Assembly (NCBI RefSeq): GCF_002234615.1
Contig: NZ_NMQW01000021.1
Coordinates: 30,546 to 94,545, forward strand
Length of the DNA stretch: 64,000 bases
Reading direction: 5' to 3'
DNA from: Paenibacillus rigui
GTDB lineage: Bacteria; Bacillota; Bacilli; Paenibacillales; NBRC-103111
Shown here in pieces: positions 1 to 8,066 of this stretch; the first letter of the stretch is position 1, and the number at the start of each line of letters is the position of its first letter. A program made the translations under genes and the position numbers. The notes under the pieces were generated by a model. It did no database searches and had not been told where the DNA came from. It was given only the letters and a program-made list of their open reading frames with translations.

Positions 1-856
1 CTCTGGTGCTAAGCTCAGCATCGATCTGGATCCTTTGAGTGTCGACGATACTGGGATTCTCCTTAACAAATCCGGTATAGTTCGGTCCGACAAAATAACC
101 GTGGTAGGAGATGAAGTCAAGCTGCTTTTTTGGCGATGTATCATTTTTATATCCGTCAAGCAATCCACGTAACCAGTCGAGGTCCAATCTCATTGTCGTA
201 GGCCCTCCAACCTGTAAAGGGACCGAAGGTTTTAACTCATCGTTCACTTCATATACAGCATCGGAGAACGCTTTATAATAGCTGTATATTGTGGCGGGTG
301 TAATAACGCCTTTATATCGATTGGTATACACATCGTCAGGCTCATTTAAAGCTTCAATATACTTTACTTTAGGATAATTCTGTTTCAGGTATCTAATAAT
401 ATTCTTAAGGATAGGCTTGACTTTATCAGGAGACTGGTATTCGGGGATCACTTTCTCTGCCTTAATATTAACGAGTAAGGCATCCGCCATATGACTTGTA
501 TCGGAGAAGTAATCGTCATATTTGCTAAAATTATACGTATCGGTGTCCACATCATAAATATCTTGGTCAACCCAAGTCCTTAAAACTTTACTATGAAGAC
601 CTTGGTCATTGATAAACTGTATGTCTGCATCTCTTTGTTCCCCATAGGTAAAATATTTGGATATGTTGAAGTATTGTTCACTTCTATACAGTGCGCCTTG
701 TGAGACATTGGCATCAACGGATACCACTGCACCTGAAGGGCTTGGAGCCGCATTTGCTATGCTTGGTTGTGGGATGATTGTACTTGTTCCCAGTAACACA
801 CTTGCTAGGGTGAAACTAAGAGTTTTTACCCTCAACAACTTGTTTAAGTTTAGCAT
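1..856 (-). CDS. Secreted GH39-like glycoside hydrolase, 3' end cut by window edge
   Basis: Partial gene read on the minus strand. It starts at the ATG at 856-854 behind a clean AGGAGG (about 868-873) and runs without a stop to base 1, giving 285 visible codons. The N-terminus is a typical signal peptide: positive MLNLNKLLRVK, a hydrophobic stretch, then cleavage near ANAAP about residue 38. A clan GH-A acid/base signature, EALNEPD, places the putative catalytic Glu at residue 172. The region after it (GGPTT, then SYHGYFVG) fits GH39-like xylosidase/arabinosidase barrels. The nucleophile Glu would lie beyond the edge. It is divergent from the ABC importer starting at 1260 and probably supplies its substrate. 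The substrate is not determined. Confidence 0.75.
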   Translation of the reverse strand, partial: MLNLNKLLRVKTLSFTLASVLLGTSTIIPQPSIANAAPSPSGAVVSVDANVSQGALYRSEQYFNISKYFTYGEQRDADIQFINDQGLHSKVLRTWVDQDIYDVDTDTYNFSKYDDYFSDTSHMADALLVNIKAEKVIPEYQSPDKVKPILKNIIRYLKQNYPKVKYIEALNEPDDVYTNRYKGVITPATIYSYYKAFSDAVYEVNDELKPSVPLQVGGPTTMRLDLDWLRGLLDGYKNDTSPKKQLDFISYHGYFVGPNYTGFVKENPSIVDTQRIQIDAELSTR

Positions 857-1259
857 GAATTAAATATACCTCCTAAAAAACAGGATGATTTTGGCGACAC
901 ATTAGCCAGGAATAAGAGTACAAACGGAACACCTTTGTTAGCGTTCTTAAAAAACCACCACCTTTTGGCAGAAATTTGTATCCGTTTACAAAAAAACTAT
1001 ACTATCTGTTCAGCTATTCTCCAACAGGGCATTTTATAGTTCATAACAATGGCATTTTTAAGGAAATGGAAAAAGCTCTTTCGCCAATGGAAGGGCTTCT
1101 CTGTTTGGAATATGAAATGTCCGGGCTAGTAAAGGAGAAGCAAGAAACATCTAAAAAATGACGTGGTTAGAAACTTAAAAACGCCTAATTGAGCTAATCT
1201 GGACGAAATAGTATAGTGTTTGTGAACGAGTACAACAGTAGATTGCAGGGGGGAGTAAG
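857..1259. other. Divergent intergenic region
   Basis: About 400 bases separate the minus-strand hydrolase from the plus-strand importer operon. They hold a cre-like palindrome (977-990) and A/T-rich stretches that should contain both promoters. I found no convincing -35/-10 pair at standard spacing. A 61-codon open frame at 976-1161 has no ribosome binding site and I do not regard it as a gene. Confidence 0.5.
977..990. promoter_or_regulatory. Candidate cre (CcpA) or LacI-type operator
   Basis: TGTATCCGTTTACA matches the catabolite-responsive element consensus TGWNANCGNTNWCA with one mismatch in either orientation. It is a near-palindrome with TGTA/TACA ends and the central CG. It lies about 120 bases upstream of the hydrolase start and 270 bases upstream of the importer. 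It could mediate catabolite repression of one or both, or bind a local LacI-family protein. Confidence 0.45.
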
Positions 1260-2216
1260 TTGGAAAAAGTCGTAAATAACCAGGTGAAAGTGGCTGCAGG
1301 AGGTAGCAGAGTGGAGAGAGTCTCCAACCATCGGATGAAATTGTTGTGGCCTCTATATATTATGGCCATTCCGGGTATCCTATTTTTAATCGTATTCAAA
1401 TACGTTCCTCTTGTTGGAACTGTAATCGCATTCAAAGAATATTCCGTGTTCCAAGGGATTCTTGACAGTCCTTGGGTGGGGCTTAAGCATTTTCAGACTC
1501 TTACTCATCATCCCGATTTTATCCGGATATTCGGCAACACGTTGATGCTCGGTTTTCTCAAAATCGTGCTGGTGTTTCCTATTCCGGTCCTTCTGGCACT
1601 CATGATCAACGAAATCCGGAAGTCGGCGCTCAAGAAAGGAATTCAAACGGCGCTCTATATTCCGCACTTTTTGTCCTGGGTCATCATCGCCGGCATCGTC
1701 TTTGATTTCTTCTCTTTAAGCGGATTGTTCAATGTGGTAATAGGTTGGTTTGGTAAGGATCCCGTACTTGTCATGCAAGAAAGCGATTACTTTCGCCTGA
1801 TCTATGTTATCACAGCCGTATGGAGGGACGCGGGATGGGGGACTGTCGTTTATATGGCGGCCATCAGCGCAATTGATCCTCAGCTGTATGAGTCGGCAAT
1901 GATTGATGGCGCTTCCAAGTTCAAGCAGGTCCGCCACATTACCTTTCCGCTCCTTCTGCCCACCGTGTTGGTGCTGTTCTTGCTGGAGATCGGGAATTTC
2001 ATGGAGCTGGGCTTCGATCACGTATACAACCTGCTTACTCCGATGACATACAGCGTGGGGGACATTCTGGACACTTATGTATTCCGAGCTGGAATCCAGC
2101 AAGCGCAGTACAGCTTTGCTACGGCGGTCGGCTTGTTCCAGTCGGTGATTGGATTTACTTTAGTATTCATTTTCAACAAGTTGTCTAGAAAAGTGTCTGA
2201 TGGGGGGCTCTGGTAG
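1260..2216 (+). CDS. Sugar ABC transporter permease, LplB/YteP type
   Basis: Inner-membrane permease of a carbohydrate importer (MalF-like half). Six hydrophobic segments are visible, starting at LLWPLYIMAIPGILFLIVF. The EAA loop that contacts the ATPase is near residues 215-235 (YESAMIDGASKFKQVRHITFP). The start is uncertain. TTG at 1260 follows a GGGGGAG. GTG at 1311 is in frame and has a better AGGAGG seven bases upstream, giving 301 aa. The gene sits two bases from the next permease and heads an operon with it and the lipoprotein at 3155. No ATPase is encoded here, as usual for this family, which borrows a shared MsmX-like ATPase. Confidence 0.9.
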   Translation: MEKVVNNQVKVAAGGSRVERVSNHRMKLLWPLYIMAIPGILFLIVFKYVPLVGTVIAFKEYSVFQGILDSPWVGLKHFQTLTHHPDFIRIFGNTLMLGFLKIVLVFPIPVLLALMINEIRKSALKKGIQTALYIPHFLSWVIIAGIVFDFFSLSGLFNVVIGWFGKDPVLVMQESDYFRLIYVITAVWRDAGWGTVVYMAAISAIDPQLYESAMIDGASKFKQVRHITFPLLLPTVLVLFLLEIGNFMELGFDHVYNLLTPMTYSVGDILDTYVFRAGIQQAQYSFATAVGLFQSVIGFTLVFIFNKLSRKVSDGGLW

Positions 2217-2218
2217 AT

Positions 2219-3088
2219 ATGTCTCAATCCAGAGGAGAAAAGATATTCGTTTTGGGAATTACAATCGTCCTTGTTCTGTTATCCATTTTTGCGATCATAC
2301 CGCTGCTGTCCGTCCTCTCCACCTCGTTCAGCTCTAAGAAAGCCGTAGATCTGAATCTGGTGACGATCTGGCCGAGGGAATTCACGTTCGACTCGTGGAA
2401 TTATATCATTTACCGTCCGGACCTGTGGAAAGCGTTCTTTCTGACCTTTGGTTCGACGGTGATCGGCACGGCATTGGCACTGCTGATCACTGCACTGCTA
2501 GCTTATCCGCTTTCCAAGTCGGAGTTCCGCTGGGGCCCGGTGCTTATGGTCGGCGTAGTGATAGCGATGGTGTTTAAAGCGCCATTAGTACCGTATTTCC
2601 TGACCATCCGCGGTGTCGGATTGTATAATAATCCGTTGGTCCTGATCTTGCCCCATATTCTGAATCCGTTCAATCTGATCATCATGAGAACCTTCTTTAA
2701 GCAATTTTCCAAAGAGCTGGAGGAGGCGGCTTTTATCGAGGGGTGCGGATACTTCCGGATGCTGTTCCAATTCGTGCTCCCGCTGTCCAAGGCGGTGCTG
2801 GCCACTCTGGCCTTGTTCTACGGCGTTGTGATATGGAATCAATTCCAGACGCCTTTGCTTTTCTTGCAAGATCCGGACTTGTTTCCGCTACAGATCAAAA
2901 TCCGGCAGTTTATTACCGATGATAGCGTGATTATGGCGCTTGTTCCTTCCAAGCTTGACGTGAATTATAACGAACGCACATTAAGAGCAGCGACCGTTAT
3001 TTTCGCGATCGTTCCCGTTATTGCCGTATATCCTTTCTTGCAGAAGTACTTTGTCAAGGGAGCCATGGTCGGGTCCGTTAAAGGATAA
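2219..3088 (+). CDS. Sugar ABC transporter permease, YtcP/UgpE type
   Basis: Second permease subunit (MalG-like), 289 aa, with six predicted membrane helices. The EAA motif EEAAFIEGCGYFRMLFQFVLP lies near residues 166-186. The C-terminal end (QKYFVKGAMVGSVKG) is the conserved terminus of YtcP/LplC permeases. It starts two bases after the upstream permease stop, so translation is probably coupled. With 1260-2216 it forms the membrane channel for an oligosaccharide delivered by the lipoprotein at 3155. Confidence 0.92.
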   Translation: MSQSRGEKIFVLGITIVLVLLSIFAIIPLLSVLSTSFSSKKAVDLNLVTIWPREFTFDSWNYIIYRPDLWKAFFLTFGSTVIGTALALLITALLAYPLSKSEFRWGPVLMVGVVIAMVFKAPLVPYFLTIRGVGLYNNPLVLILPHILNPFNLIIMRTFFKQFSKELEEAAFIEGCGYFRMLFQFVLPLSKAVLATLALFYGVVIWNQFQTPLLFLQDPDLFPLQIKIRQFITDDSVIMALVPSKLDVNYNERTLRAATVIFAIVPVIAVYPFLQKYFVKGAMVGSVKG

Positions 3089-3154
3089 TATCATTATTGG
3101 TTTTGTGGCGAAAAGCCTGAAACATATTCAAACGAAATTCAAGGGGGAAATGGC

Positions 3155-4732
3155 ATGAAAGTCAAAAAAATCAGTGCGCTTTCCGTTTCGGTTTCACTTG
3201 CATTTTCGGTCCTTGCCGGCTGTTCCGGCAAAACGGATTCTCCGGCACCATCTGCATCTTCGTCTCTGGACTCGAGCATGACGAACGAAATCGTGGATCT
3301 TGTCGTATGGAGAGAAAACAACGGCTATATGCCGACCACCAAGGGCAGTAAATTATACGAATTTTATAAGGAGAAGCTGGGCGTGGGAGTCCTGCATCCC
3401 TATGTGGAATGGAACGGTGGCACCAATTACCTAAACCAGCTAAACCTGAAAATCGCCGCTAACGAAATGCCGGACCTGTTCGCGCCTTATAATGGTATCG
3501 AATCAAGCCTCGCCAAGAGCGGCGCCATTGCCGATCTGACGGAATTATTGCCTAAGTATGCGCCGAATGTATGGAATGCTATTCCCAAGGACGTATGGGA
3601 TATTGTGAAGGCCAACGACCCTACTGGGCAAGGGAAAATCTATTATATCCCCGGTGTGCTTGACTATGGAAGATACGCCGGCATGATCCGGAAAGATTGG
3701 CTCGACAAGCTGGGTCTACCGATGCCCAAGACCCTGGACGAATATGTGAAGGTGTTAGAGGCATTCCGGGACAAGGATCCCAACGGCAACGGCCAAAAGG
3801 ACGAGGTTCCGGCCGGCGGCAGGGAGCAGGCTCGTTGGATGGATCATCTTTTCGCGATGTACGGCGTTGCGATGTTCGAGGGAATACCGGATTGGGATCT
3901 ATACGACGGCAAGCTGACCTATTCCGCGGTAACTCCGAATATGAAAGCGGCACTGGAATTTATCTCTAAGCTATACAAAGATGGGTTGTTGGACAAAGAG
4001 ACGCTCCTGAACAACAAACAGAAGTGGGATGGAAAGGTAGAAGGGAATAAGGCCGGAAACTACTTCCACTGGGCGGAAACGACTAATGACCGTCTGGAAA
4101 ATATGAACAAGAACACAGGAGTTAAGGCCGATTACTCGGTACTCCCGATACTTGAAGTTCCAGGATATAAAGGCTTCTATACCTGGAAGAGGATGACTCC
4201 TCCGGCCTGGGTCGTCAAGAACAACAAGGATCAGAAGAAGCTGATGGCTACCTTGAAGCTGCTGAACAACGCGTACGACAAAAAGAATTGGAACGATCTG
4301 TATCTGGGAGTAGAAGGCATGCACTACGCCATGAAAGACGGCAAAGCAGTTAGACTTCCGGATGACAAGAGCACCCAGGAGAACATCATTTTCGAGCCGT
4401 ATAAAAATGTGGCCACCCTCGATTTTATGACCAGTCTCATCAAGAATACGTCCACCGAAGACAGAAAGTGGGCTACAGACCAGACCATTCGTAATATGCA
4501 GGATGCCCAGAAGTATGCCAAGGTTATAGCCGGCGATGGAATGCCCGCAGACATCTACGAAGGTTTTGCGGATATCAACAACCGTACGCTGTATGTGGAA
4601 TATGCCACCAAGATTATTCTTGGTCAGTATCCGATCAGTAAATTTGACGAGTTCGTAGACAAATGGAATAAGTCGGGTGGGGAAGAGGTAACAAAACGCG
4701 CCAGAGACTGGTATGGGAAAGTGAAAAAATAA
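3155..4732 (+). CDS. Extracellular solute-binding lipoprotein of sugar ABC importer
   Basis: Family 1 substrate-binding protein of the LplA/YtcQ kind, 525 aa, anchored outside the membrane by a lipobox (VLAGC, lipidated Cys23). The start ATG follows AAGGGGG. The large two-lobed body contains the conserved MIRKDWLDKLGLPMPKTLDE segment and the calcium-like loop DKDPNGNGQKDEVP (residues about 209-222) typical of this family. It is the last gene of the importer operon; a terminator follows at 4764. The ligand is probably an oligosaccharide from plant hemicellulose or pectin, inferred only from the downstream glycosidases. Confidence 0.92.
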   Translation: MKVKKISALSVSVSLAFSVLAGCSGKTDSPAPSASSSLDSSMTNEIVDLVVWRENNGYMPTTKGSKLYEFYKEKLGVGVLHPYVEWNGGTNYLNQLNLKIAANEMPDLFAPYNGIESSLAKSGAIADLTELLPKYAPNVWNAIPKDVWDIVKANDPTGQGKIYYIPGVLDYGRYAGMIRKDWLDKLGLPMPKTLDEYVKVLEAFRDKDPNGNGQKDEVPAGGREQARWMDHLFAMYGVAMFEGIPDWDLYDGKLTYSAVTPNMKAALEFISKLYKDGLLDKETLLNNKQKWDGKVEGNKAGNYFHWAETTNDRLENMNKNTGVKADYSVLPILEVPGYKGFYTWKRMTPPAWVVKNNKDQKKLMATLKLLNNAYDKKNWNDLYLGVEGMHYAMKDGKAVRLPDDKSTQENIIFEPYKNVATLDFMTSLIKNTSTEDRKWATDQTIRNMQDAQKYAKVIAGDGMPADIYEGFADINNRTLYVEYATKIILGQYPISKFDEFVDKWNKSGGEEVTKRARDWYGKVKK

Positions 4733-4763
4733 CTAAGTCGCGGAGTCAAGTGAGTATGGGGAG

Positions 4764-4795
4764 GGCATGTTGTCTCGGCAACGTGCCTACTTTTT
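4764..4795 (+). terminator. Rho-independent terminator after importer operon
   Basis: Stem GGCATGTTG (4764-4772) pairs with CAACGTGCC (4779-4787), nine pairs with one G-U, loop TCTCGG, then TAC and five T. It lies between the binding protein and the hydrolase at 4818, so downstream genes are expressed by read-through or from another promoter. A very similar stem occurs at 20368. Confidence 0.8.
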
Positions 4796-4817
4796 ACAGG
4801 GAAAAGGAAGAGAATCA

Positions 4818-6914
4818 ATGACAATAGCACTAACATTTCCGGATCATTCTCCAAAGCTAGACTTTGCCATTCGCAGGTTACAATCAGCAATATCAGAATT
4901 GGGTGAAACCTGGACCCTTAACCCAATGCAGTCCCAAGAAAATGATCGTATCGTAATTGTTATGGACGACACGGATGCGGAAGGAACATTTGGTTTGGCT
5001 GTCGATGTGTCGGTCGGGGCGGAAGGATTTGAAATACGCCGCTCAGATCATCTCGGATATAAGGGACTGTTCGTTCTGGCATGCGACGAATCTGGCGCTA
5101 TGTATGGCGTCCTTGAGGTCGCGGAACAACTTCGGAAGCACGGGAATTTATTAGGTGTCTCTGAGTGCATCATTAATCCAAGATTTGCATTCCGAGCCGT
5201 GAAGTTCAATCTTCCTTGGTCAAGCTACCGAAGGAATGAATCCTTCGAATTACAAAAGGAAACGGTCCGTGGTCTTGACTTTTGGCAAGACTTTTTGAAC
5301 ATGATGGCAGAAAACCGATACAATGTGCTGACTTTATGGTGCCTTCATCCATTCCCTTATATGATTAAGCCTACGAATTTTCCCAAAGCCACCCCCTTTA
5401 CAGATGAGGAACTTGTTGATTGGAAGCGGTTTTGGACATCGCTGTTTCAAATGGCTCATGATCGAGGAATTGAAACATATTTGATCAACTGGAATATTTT
5501 CGTCTCGGAATCGTTCCGGGAGCATTATGACACGAATGCTGTTAGTGATGAGACGTTCTACCATCACGGAGACTATTACTCTACGGAGCAAATCAAGCAG
5601 TATACCCGTGAATGCGTAACGCAGCTTATCGACGAGTATCCCGGGTTGGCCGGCTTTGGCATTTCCGTAGGGGAAAGAATGAATGGCATGACGCCTGAGG
5701 AGCGGCAGGATTGGATCGCTGATGTGTATTTTGAAGGGATGAAGAATGCCGAACGCGCTGTGAAATTTATCCACCGCGCCCCATTCTCTGTGGATCCGCA
5801 CATCACGAGAACCGCGATCGAAAAAAACGAGACGCTATTTCAACCGGTATGGGTTGAAGTTAAATTCAATTGGTCACATGCGTACTCTTCAACGAAGCTT
5901 CTGATGACGCATGGAGGTTCTGAAGGCATGGAAGGATACTGGGACCCGACACCGCTAAATTACAAAATCACGTGGATGGTCCGAAATGAGGATTTCTTCA
6001 CGTTGCGCTGGGCTCAGCCGGATTTTATCAGAAAACATCTGTTGGATAACGGCCATGATTATGTCGGTGGGTATTACGTCGGATCCGAATGTTTTATTCC
6101 TGCCTACGATTATTCCCATGCACCGGGTAGTCCACATATTCAATGGACATATGCCTTTGAAAAGCACTGGTTGTATTACATGCTATGGGGAAGATTGTTG
6201 TATGACCCAAATACGGCCGATGATGTGTTTGCTAACGCTATCGAAAGACGTTACGGCAAGTCTGTGGGCCGCCCGTTGTTATCGGCTTTTTCGTCAGTTT
6301 GCAAGATGCCTATGGCGTTTGCTTCGTTTTTTTCATTCTCTTGGGATTTTACTTTGTACTCTGAGGGATTTCTTGCCACCGATAAATCCGAGTACAACGA
6401 GGGAAAGGCCTTTATTTCGCTCGAGGATTTGTTGGAAAGCCAACCTCTTGATCCTGACTATTTATCGATCCGCAGCTACGTCAACCATTTCATCGCGAAT
6501 AAACCGACTGAAGGTTACGTGACACCGGTCCAGCTAGCCGGTACGTTGGAAAATGACGCCCGGCAAGGTTTGGCGGCGCTCGCCTCGATAGGCTGTGGAT
6601 CGTCGTCCCTTTGCTGCGAAATGGCGGATGTCGAGGCTTGGGCGCATTTAGGGCTTTATTTTGCAGCTAAGCTGCGTGCCGGTGTTTCTTATGAATTGTA
6701 CGTGAGAACTGGCAATGAAGCGGAATGGCAAAAAGCCTTGCAATGGTTGGAGGCCCCAAATGCCGTTAAACACTGGGATGATCTGATACGTGTGACGAAT
6801 TCTCATTACGTCAAGCAGCCGCTGCTGCATTTGGGTAAAATGCCGTTTTCATGGGAACTATTCCGTCCGCAGGTGCTTGAGGATATTGAATTTGTTCAGA
6901 AAGTTAAACGTTAA
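4818..6914 (+). CDS. Alpha-glucuronidase-like (GH67/GH115-like) glycoside hydrolase
   Basis: Large cytoplasmic hydrolase, 698 aa, no signal peptide. I chose the ATG at 4818 behind GGAAGAG; an upstream in-frame ATG at 4767 lies inside a terminator stem. An N-terminal alpha/beta domain (about residues 1-115) of the GH20/GH67 type, ending in the MYGVLEVAEQLRKHG helix, precedes a TIM barrel beginning FRAVKFNLPW. Barrel landmarks include NRYNVLTLWCLHPFPYMIK, ISVGERMNG and VEVKFNWSHAY; acidic residues there are candidate catalytic groups, unassigned. Position between an oligosaccharide importer and an acid-sugar dehydratase supports release of glucuronic-type residues inside the cell. Exact family and linkage are uncertain. 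Confidence 0.7.
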   Translation: MTIALTFPDHSPKLDFAIRRLQSAISELGETWTLNPMQSQENDRIVIVMDDTDAEGTFGLAVDVSVGAEGFEIRRSDHLGYKGLFVLACDESGAMYGVLEVAEQLRKHGNLLGVSECIINPRFAFRAVKFNLPWSSYRRNESFELQKETVRGLDFWQDFLNMMAENRYNVLTLWCLHPFPYMIKPTNFPKATPFTDEELVDWKRFWTSLFQMAHDRGIETYLINWNIFVSESFREHYDTNAVSDETFYHHGDYYSTEQIKQYTRECVTQLIDEYPGLAGFGISVGERMNGMTPEERQDWIADVYFEGMKNAERAVKFIHRAPFSVDPHITRTAIEKNETLFQPVWVEVKFNWSHAYSSTKLLMTHGGSEGMEGYWDPTPLNYKITWMVRNEDFFTLRWAQPDFIRKHLLDNGHDYVGGYYVGSECFIPAYDYSHAPGSPHIQWTYAFEKHWLYYMLWGRLLYDPNTADDVFANAIERRYGKSVGRPLLSAFSSVCKMPMAFASFFSFSWDFTLYSEGFLATDKSEYNEGKAFISLEDLLESQPLDPDYLSIRSYVNHFIANKPTEGYVTPVQLAGTLENDARQGLAALASIGCGSSSLCCEMADVEAWAHLGLYFAAKLRAGVSYELYVRTGNEAEWQKALQWLEAPNAVKHWDDLIRVTNSHYVKQPLLHLGKMPFSWELFRPQVLEDIEFVQKVKR

Positions 6915-6922
6915 AGGAGTTT

Positions 6923-8014
6923 ATGATGAAAATCAGGAGCATAGAAACGTTCAGCAGTCCCAATATTTGCTTTACCCGGATCCGCACGGACGATGGCCAC
7001 GAGGGGATCGGACAAATCGCCCCTTACCATGCCAATATTTCCGCGCTGGTGCTGCACCAGCAGATTGCTCCTCTAGCTCTGGGCAAGGATGCAGATCAAA
7101 TAGCCGATCTCGTGGAGGCCATCATTACACACGAGCATAAATTTCCCGGCTCTTATGTATGCCGGGCTGTCGGCGGGCTCGATACCGCACTGTGGGACCT
7201 AAAAGGGAAACGTCTAGGGAAAAGCGTATGCGAGTTACTGGGCGGCAAACGAGGAGACATTGAGGTTTACGGCTCCAGCATGCGGCGTGACATCATGCCG
7301 GAAGATGAGGCGGAGCGTCTGAAGCGGCTTCAGGACAAACACGGTTTCCGCGCCTTTAAGTTCCGAATCGCGAACAAATTCGGGAACGATGTCGACGTTT
7401 ATCCGGGCCGTACGGAGCAGATCGTACCTGCCGTGCGCCGTGCGCTTGGTGACGAAACGCTGCTGTACGTCGACGCGAACAGCGGCTTTACCCCTGCCCG
7501 TGCGATTGAGGTGGGCCGAATGCTTGAACAGCACGGTGTGGTGCATTATGAAGAACCGTGTCCTTATCCAAGGCTCGAATGGACCAAGCAAGTCGCCGAC
7601 GCTCTCGGGCTGAATGTAGCGGGCGGGGAGCAGGATACCGACCTGGTGCAGTTCGAGCGGATGGTAGCTATGCATGCGGTCGATATCGTACAGCCGGATA
7701 TCTGCTACATCGGCGGACTCAGCCGGGCGCTTGAGGTCGCACATATGGCTCAGGATGCCGGAATGCCGTGTACTCCGCATGCAGCCAATTTGTCTATGGT
7801 GATGATTTTTACGATGCATATGTGTGCTGCGATTCCGAATCGCGGTCCATTTATGGAGTTCAGCATTGAATCCAATGACTGGACGAAGGAGTTGTTTATG
7901 GAGGATCTCGTGGTGCGGGACGGCAAAATATCCATTCCGGACGGCCCTGGCTGGGGAGTTACCGTGCGGCCGGAATGGCTTGCGAAAGCGGATTATCGAA
8001 TAAGTCAACTGTAG
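6923..8014 (+). CDS. Enolase-superfamily acid-sugar dehydratase (mandelate racemase/muconate lactonizing group)
   Basis: 363 aa, a capping domain followed by a modified TIM barrel. Residues visible from the ATG at 6923: base motif K146-x-R148, metal ligands D184 (DANSG), E210/E211 (EEP) and E236 (GGE), and H286 in PHAAN. The His on the second face places it with mandelate racemase and gluconate/galactonate/aldarate dehydratases rather than muconate cycloisomerases. The likely reaction is Mg-dependent dehydration of an aldonate or aldarate to a 2-keto-3-deoxy acid. AAAGGAG sits better for the ATG at 6926. It is nine bases downstream of the glucuronidase-like gene, so co-transcribed. Confidence 0.88.
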   Translation: MMKIRSIETFSSPNICFTRIRTDDGHEGIGQIAPYHANISALVLHQQIAPLALGKDADQIADLVEAIITHEHKFPGSYVCRAVGGLDTALWDLKGKRLGKSVCELLGGKRGDIEVYGSSMRRDIMPEDEAERLKRLQDKHGFRAFKFRIANKFGNDVDVYPGRTEQIVPAVRRALGDETLLYVDANSGFTPARAIEVGRMLEQHGVVHYEEPCPYPRLEWTKQVADALGLNVAGGEQDTDLVQFERMVAMHAVDIVQPDICYIGGLSRALEVAHMAQDAGMPCTPHAANLSMVMIFTMHMCAAIPNRGPFMEFSIESNDWTKELFMEDLVVRDGKISIPDGPGWGVTVRPEWLAKADYRISQL

Positions 8015-8066
8015 CAGCGAAAATGTCTGAGCTGCATAATTACATTATTCTTAGGAGGAACCGACG

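Noticed and set aside
657..863. 68-codon plus-strand frame
   Set aside because: Antisense to the N-terminal half of the secreted GH39-like gene, which has a signal peptide and a good ribosome site.
976..1161. 61-codon frame in the divergent promoter region
   Set aside because: No ribosome binding site, starts inside the cre-like palindrome, no recognisable domain.
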